Shown one piece after another: positions 55,679 to 64,000 of a stretch of DNA of 64,000 nucleotides. The translations under genes were made by a program, and so were the position numbers. The notes beneath the pieces were generated by a model that was not told the DNA's origin, ran no database searches, and saw only the letters and a list, made by a program, of their open reading frames with translations. Origin of the DNA: Chelydra serpentina. Lineage: Eukaryota; Chordata; Testudines; Chelydridae. The DNA is taken from positions 6,386,001-6,450,000 of the forward strand of contig JBAIAC010000057.1 in the NCBI GenBank assembly GCA_037349315.1. Direction: 5' to 3'. Each line of letters starts with the position of its first letter. Position 1 is the stretch's first letter.

Positions 55679-58600
55679 ATGGAAGACAGCTCTCCACATT
55701 CCTTTGGACTTGGTGTATATCCTCATCATAAAGTGACTCTTGTTAATGATACAATCCCCAGGGCTAAAAGGCTCTTGGACTTGCTGGAGCAGGATCAGCC
55801 CCTGCAATCAGCTGCTAAGAAACGGTGCCACTTGAATAATTATTGTAGCACTCCACGGCCATCAAATAAACTACCACTGTGCTCCCCAGATTCTGCCTGC
55901 TTCCTAGGATCCTCTGGCTGTCTGGATGATACTGAGCTGGAGAACATTGTCATCAGAGTTAGTCTTCCAGAAGACAGTGCGGTAGCCCTTTCTGTGGATA
56001 CAACCAGATGTTTTGATGATAGTGAGCCAGATGACTCTTTGCTGGAACCCTCAGATGATGAACAAGGGAACTCTCCCTTCAATTACACTGAGGAAGAGTG
56101 TAGGGAAATGTTAGCAGATGATTGCTTGGGAGATGACCAGAACTCCACTGGAGAGAGTGCTTTTGTGAATCAAGATGTATGGGAACAAAGTGAGAAGGAA
56201 GTGAGTAGCAACTGTACTTGGGCATCAGTCCCCGCTGAAGGCACAGAGACATCATTCAGGACCATAGATGAGTTAGTAAGTAACGAGTCTCTATCTCAGA
56301 CTGGCTCTTCAGTTAATCCTGGATATTTTCGAATTCTTGAGAATGAAACCACTAATTCTGAAGGTGAAGGATGCTTGAATGTGGACTGCTTGAAATCAAA
56401 TCAAGTCATTTGTACAGTATTTGACTGTGATCTTCAGGGGCCTCTAAATCTTTCCTCCACTGAGGCAGATTCAGTAGATCGGCCAAAAGGGGATGATGGC
56501 TTGGAGGAAACCACCGAAAAAGCTTCACAAGTAATAAGAGATGACCATCTACAAAATGCAAGCAAACAAAGTCTAGGGTATGATGAAATCAGTTCTAATA
56601 GCTTGGTTGTTGAAGAGTCCCTTGAGTTCCTGGCTTCTAAAGAGCAGCACAGTGGGGGCATGGATAGTGTGGAAAAGCTGCCATCAGAAATCAAAGAATC
56701 CTCTCCCTTCTATGATGCACACATTCAAACTTCCACGTACTCTCCTGACCCTGCCTGTGGTCAAAGTAAGGATAAAGTGGAGAATCCAGCACCTGTACTG
56801 CTAGTGCAGCCGAAAACCTCTAATGTCATCTTAAATCAGGACCCTTCCAAAGGAACAGACAATGAATTACCAGGGACCTTTGGCTCCCAAAAGGAAGATT
56901 TGAGCCAGGAATCCACATCTGTTGAAGAATCGTCAGACAGTCTTAAAGTAACAACACACACCTCTGTCTCTCTACTCTTTTATAAAGCAGCCTTGCCTAA
57001 GTATTTTTAATAGAAAATGTTTTTTAGTTTGTTTAAAATGTTGAAAAGTGAAATGTTTTTGTCTTTCAACAAAGCCATAAGCTTGTGAAGCAGAACAAAG
57101 AGCAGTGGGGTGGATGGGTCAGACATGTTTTTATTTAAACATTATAGTTCAGTTGTCAGTAGCAATATCAGGGTGCATACATGGGTTTGCATCCTTGCAC
57201 AATAAGTGAGCTTTTCTATAGGAAAATAATGCATCTTAATGGAGACAGGAGTGTCTTTTGTCAGGCTAATCCTCTTTCTCCTCCTCCTCTCCAGTTAAAC
57301 TCTGTAGTCTTAGACCAGAACTGTGGGGAAGACAGTACCTGTGGGAAGAAGCTAGGCAAAGTCATTCCTGTACCACAGGTGGAAGAAAGGTAACATGTTA
57401 TGAATACCTTAGCTCAGCAGTTCTCTCACTGGTCTGTGGAGCACTTGCTAGGTGTCTGGAGCGCTGGCTGCTCACATGGTAGTAACTCTTCTCATTTCCA
57501 CTTGCTAAATTGCAAGTACATTTCTTTAATGCCCTGTTAGGTAATATTTTCCATCTAAGCGATTGCTGTAGTTGTCACAAGGGTTACTTGTGAATGGGAG
57601 GGGAGGTGATCCAAGCTACTAGGATGTACTGTAGTCCATATTATGAATGCGTGAGGACACCTGGTGTGGTCACTGTTCTCCTTTATCCCTTTGATTTCCA
57701 GCAGATGGCAGCAACAATACAGCTGACCAAAGATAGGGAAGCATGTTAACTGTCAAAGCAGGCAGTATACAGTGCTGTTGTAGCCCTGTCAATCCCAAGA
57801 TATTGGAGACAAGGTGGGCGAGGTAATATTTTTTTATTTAGCAGAAGTTGGTCCAATAAAAAGATATTACCTCACCCACCTTGTCTCTTTAAAGCAGGCA
57901 GTCTGGGAGATGGGGAAAGATGCTGACATGAGCTTCTCTTACTCCTAGATTTGCTACTCCCTTCTCTCCACCTGCTTCAGCTCTGAGTCTCACTCCAATC
58001 AGACTTTGTGGTGATTCCTGCCATTGTCACTCCTCAACTTTCCGTAGGTCACTGCTAATGGGGGACAAGCATCCCCCTCCTCCCACCGGCTGAGAGGAGA
58101 CTTGTCAGCTGTCCTGCTCCTAGGAGTGGCTTGCCAGATCTCCTTCTTACAACTAGTGTGTCCAAAAGAATAGCGCTATAAGGAACTTCTGTCTGTATTA
58201 GCCACACAGGGAATCATGGTGCTGTTTGTTACATGGAGCCTTGCTTGACAGGTACTTCAGAAAAATTAACTTTCTTTTTATTTTTTTAAAGACCAAAACA
58301 ACGGATATGCATTTCCGAAGCAGAACTTGAGCAAAAGAAGCATATTTATATCCAATGTGTGCGTGCCCATGTAAAGAATTCCATGGATCCTACACCAGGT
58401 AACCTGCAGTAAGGATTGGGATGTGGTGTTGGGAAGAGGGGAAGGCACAGACCAAACCAAAAGGGCCAAATTTTGTGTTTGCATTCAGCAAAGTTGGTTC
58501 AGATATTATCATTTTTTAGGCAACAATAAGAATAATGTCGCCTGCTCCACTTACGGAGACTGTGGGGTCCAATCAGTGTTCCCTCCAATTTCTGTGCAGA

Positions 58601-59486
58601 ATTAATTTTAGGTGCACCAATATGGGGGTGATGTGTGACGCATCATCTCCATGTTGGTGCACATAACAAAATTCATGTGGTGGGGCTGGGGCTGAGGGTT
58701 TTGGAGTGTGGGAGGGGGCTCAGGGCTGGGGCAGAGGGTTGGGGTGCGAGGTGGGGGAGGGTGAGGGCTCCGGCTGGGGGTCCAGGCTTGGGTGGGGCCA
58801 GGGATGAGGGGTTTGGGGTGCAGGCTGCCCTGGGGCTACGGTGGGGAGAGAGGACTCCCCCCAGCCCTCTCTCCCTGCAGCAGCACCTGGGCTGGGGGAA
58901 GGGTGCCTCTCCCTTGGCCGGGGCTGGATTGAGGCTGAGGGAGTGGCATCTCTCCACTCTCCAATCTTAATAAGCTGCCGCGCAGCTTAGAGGGAACTTA
59001 GTGTCCAATATGTAACCACCCCTGCTTTGGGACTACCTCAGAAGCAGTTTCTCTGCCTGTAATAGCTGGGATAGACAAGGAGTTTGATGCACATGCTTAA
59101 GTTGTGTGGTAAATGCAGGTACGCTGTCAAAAATTGGCACTTTGGACAGTGAGGGCATTGCACTTATAAATTGGCCATAAAACGCAAAATGGGAGAGGAA
59201 GACGTGCTCGTGTCTCTGGTGGTGCTTAGTGATGGGAGGCCATTCTTCCCAGCCGGCAGCATAGAACTTAAAATAGCGAAACCTTTAACTTAAGTGCCAC
59301 GTAGTAAGACTTGAAATTCCTGCAAATGCCTTCCAGGCCTCGTAGGCTGTACCCCTCTCAGATCAGTCATACAAAAGCTGTTGCTAACAGAGGTTAAAGA
59401 AGAATCTCCACGTAAAGAACAAACATTAATATTAGATGAAGAGCTACACCTGAAGGAATTGTGGGTGGAACTGAGAAACTCCAGAG
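55679..59486 (+). CDS. S100PBP: S100PBP, S100P-binding protein, 5' coding exons (3' end outside the window)
   Basis: Nuclear, acidic protein known in mammals to bind the calcium sensor S100P. Exons: 55679-56947 (ATG to SSDSLK, 423 codons; exon start probably 55519), 57295-57389, 58292-58398, and a probable 59337-59486 discussed separately. All have GT/AG ends and phases 0, 2, 1, 1. Homology is visible in three blocks: DDSLLEPSDDEQ and FNYTEEE (about 118-140; human DDSLLELSEGEE, VNYTEEE), KKLGKVIPVPQ (about 442-452; human RRLGKVIPVLQ), and LEQKKHIYIQCVRAHV (about 467-482; human LEQQKQLYLRSVIAHI). The middle is low-complexity, Ser/Glu/Asp-rich and poorly conserved. The first exon adds roughly 75-80 residues before the acidic block relative to the human start, as I recall it. 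The conserved C-terminal part (HMQHSKW..RNYARRQ in human) was not found before 64000. Confidence 0.88.
57807..57886. mobile_element. Small fold-back (MITE-like) element
   Basis: The arms AGACAAGGTGGGCGAGGTAA (from 57807) and ATTACCTCACCCACCTTGTC (to about 57885) are reverse complements with one mismatch, around a loop that holds GAAGTTGGTCCAATAAAAAG. It matches a family I associate with turtle genomes; outer limits about 57770-57890. Confidence 0.65.
58574..59002. mobile_element. 429-bp hAT-like element with internal palindrome
   Basis: The left end CAGTGTTCCCTCCAA and the right end TTAGAGGGAACTTAGT are inverted and similar. The flank GTCCAAT occurs at 58567-58573 and again at 59003-59009, at least 7 bp of target duplication. 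Near the left end GGTGCACCAATATGGGGGTG and CATCTCCATGTTGGTGCACA form an inverted repeat. The rest is G-rich (GGGGCTGGGGCTGAGGG repeats) and non-coding. It lies 180 bp after an S100PBP exon. Confidence 0.8.
59337..59486 (+). CDS. S100PBP: Probable extra S100PBP exon, 150 nt, symmetric
   Basis: CCTTCCAG|GCCTCG to CCAGAG|GTTAAA. Taken in phase 1 from the exon ending at 58398 it is open for its whole length and returns to phase 1. The product is charged and Leu-rich (LRSVIQKLLLTEVKEESPRK, then DEELHLKELWVELRN). An exact multiple of three means it can be skipped without frame loss. It does not match the human segment expected here (ISGELCALMDQV), so it is either a lineage exon, an alternative exon or chance. 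The acceptor tract is weak. Confidence 0.5.
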
Positions 59487-62400
59487 GTTAAAGATGGCCC
59501 TGGCGGCTTACAAAGATGGCCTCAAACTGTGTTAGTTTGTCAGGCTTTTCATGGGTGTGGTAACTGTCCTTTCTTGAGAGTTTCAAGAAACTGACAGTTG
59601 TGCCGCTGCTCACATTTCTCTGGGCAGTGCAAACAGCTGCATAGCCACTGGGCTGCTTTCCAGTCTGACTATAGCATTAGTAATGCAGAGGGGACTATGC
59701 GAGGAAAGCTAATTATGACCCGTTTTCTCCTCCTTTCAAATTAAAAATGCAAGGCGTATGTTCTGAGTCGTAGCAAATCAAGCAGGAGCCTGATGAACAA
59801 GGCTGGCGGGTGAAATGGAAGCTCCATTTCACTGAGGAAGAATGTCGTGTGATGCACCTGATCTTTTTGCTTCTTCGTGGAAATGTCTGCTGTTCCAAAT
59901 AACTTTAGGCTTGGAATGTAGTGTGACAGGTGGGAGGGTTTTTCCAGTTGAGTCACAGAAGAACCTTTCTCCAGGCACCTATAAACCCAGTGAGAATTTG
60001 TAATCCAGCCCTGACAAGGAGCCACAGTACACGTATTGTAGCTGTGAGTAATTCCTCCAGGAATCTAGTCCAGAAAGCCCACCAGATCTGTGCCTTTCTA
60101 CTGCCTCTTGCTGGGAAGGGGTAACCAAGCAGGTGACTGAAAGTCATACCTCGTTATGCCACCACTTTGGTTAGTCTTGTTTGTATTGTAGGCTGTCACT
60201 TGTACTTTGGTAGCATAGCATTTAACTTCATTGTTCACACTCTTCTGCATAATCTCCCCCACGCTTCTCCATTGTAGCATATCTCTTGTCTATCATTTGT
60301 ATGTTGCCTGTTTCGATTGTAAGCTAGTTTGGGGCAGGGACCTTGTCTTTTTACCTGTCTGTATAGGCACCGAGCACAATATTATACAAATACAACTGTT
60401 CTATGCTCGTGTTAATTGCTTTTGTGGGCTAAACCACTTAAAGGTAACAGCTGCACTAACTGCCAACCATTCAGTCTTTATGGATATTGGATAGTTTGGA
60501 AGGAGTTCATTTTCTGAGCTAACTTTTCCCTGTGTGGCAAAGTGAACTGACCTAGTGCAGAATAAACCTGTGGCTTTGGGTGTATGCATATCCTCCAGGA
60601 ACTAGGGAACAGAATATTTCCGATGAAATAGATTTGTTTGCAGCTTTCCACACGAATCTAAATGCAGCAGAGGCTGTGTCCTCGCAGATGTAAAATTGTG
60701 ATGTGATTTGAACATCTGTTTCCAAATGACTGGCTGAGACTGTCCATAATTGACCACAAAGAATTTTACCAGCTGACCGCTAGCTTAGTATTCAAACTTC
60801 ATTATTGCTCTTCAACCATAAATGGAATCAAATCCTTCTTGATGAGATCCTCATTGTGGATTCTGTTTGGTCCTGAATCATTTGTCACTAGTGATGAGGC
60901 ACCCTATTTTCATAACTGGAAGTGACTATTGTTGTGGCTCTTGGCATTGAATGTTCACCCAGTATTGTTACTTCGTCTTGGTCTGTAAGAGAGAGAATAC
61001 AGAATAGCTGAGAACCCCTGTTTTGTTTTGTTTTAAAGGGCAGGTGAGCACATTTAGTGGTGGCTTTTTCCTCTTCCTCTATATAGCCTTCTCTTGCTTT
61101 TTGCAACATTGTTCAGTAAATGTGCCTTTGCAGGATATTGACATCATAATTGTGCATATTGAATAGTCTTGCACCACGTGCTGCTCAGACAACGTTCATG
61201 GCATCATGTGGACTCTCTTCAGGCTTGTGAGCTGTTTGGTACCTGGAAAGCAATACTAGCTCTTCCAATTTGGTATCTAATAGCTTCTTTCCTTAAGAGC
61301 TCCTCTGCTAGTAAAACTGTACCAGGAGTTCTATCCAAGGGCAGACTGACACAGCAGGTTAGATGTACAGGGCTGCCTCCACTTGGAGATGACCTGTTTA
61401 TCTCCTCTCTGGAAACGCATCATTTGCATTGTAATGCTTCCCAACTCGGTCATGCCATTGGCAGCTGGGCAAAGACGTGATGAAGCTGGATCCTCTGGGG
61501 CAGAGAGAGAGGCGGCAACTTGTGAAGTGCCCCAGGGAACTGTTAGGACCTGATTTTATTTAATACCTTTAATTTATGAAAGTTACCTATCTTTATTAAA
61601 TAACGTGTTGCAGATTTTTGGGAAGTGTTGCAGACAAGGAGGATTAAGTAATACAGAGGTTAAGGGCAGAGGTTAAATGGGTTCTGCTGATTTCACTATG
61701 CTTCCCAACTTGGATATGAAGTATGGGGGAGTGGTCTTCTAGGGAGAGGCTCTATGGTGTGGGCTGAGCTTTCCTGAAGGAGGAATCCTAATCCCAACCA
61801 CGTCTGGGAAGAAGGCTTGAACTGGATCTTGCAAACAAACAAACAATAAAACCCCACCCAAACCCATAATAAATTCAAATCCTGGGAAGGGGAATGAGTT
61901 TGGATTTCAGAGTGTATGGGCTCTTTCGTACAGCAGGTTGGGAAAGGTCCCTGCTTACAATGAGACTTAAATTGTGTTTGGGGTAGCACCCCTAGCCACT
62001 AGCGGGGCCCTCGGCGCCCCAAGAGCAGGGGCAAGGGGTGGCATCTTAGCTCCCCCACCAAGAAAAGCGCAGAACCCACCATACTAACATCGGCCATCTT
62101 GTCACAGTGGATAGTGATAACAATTTTTATTGCTTTCTCTGAAGCACTCTGAGATCATTGGATTAAATAGTGCTAGAAGTGCCAAGTATTTGAAGAGTCC
62201 AAAAATTTCAAGGAGACCAGATGCTGCTAAAGAGGTGCAAGGGATTATTTCTACTGTACAGCATTGGTTCTCCACTGTGGTCCAAGAACCACTGGTAGTC
62301 TGGAGAATTGGCAAGTTACATGGTGTTGGCTCTCATTTTCAGCTGCTAAAAGAAGCTACAAATCTTAAATGGCTGCTTAATGTTACTCTTCTAGGGAAAC

Positions 62401-64000
62401 AATTGCTGTGATTGCCAATGGAAAGGGAAGTAGCTTATGTTTTTGTGAATGGGTGGGAGAAATGTCCATAAAACATCTTAAAATGTGCTCCACGCTATGA
62501 CACTTTTGAGAGGCTCTGCTGTAGGGAAAAACCCTCCACTGGCCCTGAGGGAGTGCGGGATGGACAGAAGAACCTTATGGAAAGATCAATCACCAATTTT
62601 CTGTCTTTTATAAATAAAACTAGGGTCCTTATTCGGACCTTTTCTTCTGGCTTTACATCACGCAGGGGTAAAGCAGAAGGAAAGCCAGCTGAACAGACTA
62701 TTGCATTCCCCTTATCTGTGGCTGGTGTACAGAAGACTTAACAGCTCCACCAGTCTTCTGTTACTGCCCCAACGTACTAGGGCTTTTGGCGGGGAAGGAG
62801 ATCCGGCCAGAGTGCCTCTGCGCTCTGTCCCCAGCAGCTGAGAACAGCAAACAGATCTAAATTACATCAGCCCTACTGGCACGGGGTTTCAGGGGGGCAG
62901 GAGGGTTGGTGGCCCAAAGATGGCATGACTGAAATTCAGTCAGGGGCCCTGGCATAGAAAGAGTAAGAACTTGTGGGAAGTTGCTTAAGAGAGAGAACCT
63001 GGAAGAAATCACAAATCTTCCAGTGACTTCCGATCTAATCTAAATGTATTGAAAGGATGAGTTGCTGTCTGGATTGAACAGCTCTGCAACATGTGCATGG
63101 TGGATATCTGCATGTTGTTAGCTCTCTTGGCGCTTTGCATTTCTCCCTAAACAGGACTGGCTGAACACAGACCGTGGACTTTCAAAGAGCCACCTTTAGG
63201 AAGTGTGCAGTTAAAAACGAATGGCCTCTTGTCAGACTCAGGACTGGTCACTTCAGACGGAAGCTGATGCTCCAATGGGTGAAAGAGAGGTGGGGCCAGT
63301 CTATACAGATGCACTCAGTAGGCAGTCACTTCCTGTGGAATGAAGAAGTGTCTCCCGTAGAATCATTCCTAGTATTAGCAACATGCCTGCAGTAGCAAGA
63401 TGGAAAAATACCTGCGTTCATGTTGGTTGAGGAGGGGCACTGTGTTCTGTTGGTAGCAACATCATAACAACGGACGTCTGCTGTAGTGAGCATCACATGT
63501 AGTGTGCAGTATGTAGTCTCAGCCTGCATTACCAGATACGGAAGCAAGAAGTGGGCAAGAGTACAAGCATTGCAGATATGGTCTGAGCTATTTTGTGACC
63601 TGGACTCATAGACTCGTGTATCTTGCCAAACCATCCGTTGCATTCTCTTGCCAAGGATTCATGGTGTGAGGCCTTTGGAGAACTACGTATCTACTGAAAG
63701 GGTTTGTGCTGTGCAGTAGGAAACGCTGCTGTATGAGCAATAATGTTGCATCCTTTTCAGATGTAAGTTATTGTGGACAAGGATGTCTCTTGCTATGCTC
63801 TGATTATAGACATGTGCAAATGGATCCTTGCAGTGGGCCGTCACTGCAGTGAGGAGCTGAGTCCGCTACTTGGAAAGCATCATAACAAGTAATATCCTAC
63901 TCATGTCAGTAGCAGGTGTCTGCTTCTTCTCTGCTTCCAGGGAAATGTTGCATAAGTGTCCCTGAAAATGGACATGTGTAGACCTCTTGTCTTTCGGGCA
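59487..64000 (+). other. S100PBP: S100PBP downstream intron, no exon recognised
   Basis: 4.5 kb of moderately AT-rich DNA. Several short frames are open but none resembles the missing C-terminal part of S100PBP. The gene must continue to the right of the window. Confidence 0.55.

Noticed and set aside
57181..57393. ATG at 57181 as start of a separate small protein
   Set aside because: The conserved part begins at the acceptor 57295 and continues S100PBP in phase; the upstream ATG is intronic.
58635..58970. 111-codon G/A/R-rich frame
   Set aside because: Lies wholly in the G-rich interior of the hAT-like element at 58574-59002.

Overview
The window is vertebrate nuclear DNA, most probably from a turtle; a crocodilian is the main alternative. 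Reasons: genes split by canonical GT-AG introns; long CR1 LINE copies with a chelonian-type 3' tail; many MIR-like tRNA-derived SINEs; several short hAT-type elements; and a conserved amniote gene order. No bacterial or mobile-operon organisation is present, and most long open frames outside the exons given here are chance or repeat-driven.

Three genes are supported, in the order also known on human chromosome 1p35: NHSL3 (KIAA1522, + strand, coding 15640-29170), YARS1 (cytoplasmic tyrosyl-tRNA synthetase, - strand, coding 33065-41657, with a likely 5' untranslated exon near 45753) and S100PBP (+ strand, first exon near 46054, coding from 55679, running off the right edge). I rebuilt NHSL3 (7 coding exons, 1253 residues) and YARS1 (13 coding exons, 528 residues) exon by exon. 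Every junction keeps frame and GT/AG ends. YARS1 has exactly the human length, and its catalytic residues are at human numbering.

Layout: 1-15240 holds no recognisable exon but has many repeats (MIR-like SINEs, a hAT transposase fossil at 2912-4080, a CR1 3' end at 10369-11000, a 72-bp-arm palindrome at 11633-11799). NHSL3 runs from 15640 to about 31 kb, counting its 3' UTR. NHSL3 and YARS1 converge, and about 1.1 kb separates their likely 3' ends. YARS1 and S100PBP are head to head across a CpG-rich promoter at about 45.4-46.06 kb. Immediately inside S100PBP intron 1 lies a GC-rich 50-bp minisatellite of about 31 copies (46.1-47.67 kb), followed by 7 kb of AT-rich, LTR-like repeat DNA. The S100PBP coding exons found are 55679-56947, 57295-57389, 58292-58398 and a probable extra 150-nt exon at 59337-59486. 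The terminal exons are not in the window.

The genes do not form a pathway: a translation enzyme, a nuclear S100P-binding protein and an NHS-family scaffold are neighbours by ancient synteny. I found no new molecular system. The most interesting signals are the splice-acceptor-bearing minisatellite, a (CT)n microsatellite that supplies the polypyrimidine tract of YARS1 coding exon 10, and the symmetric candidate cassette exon of S100PBP.
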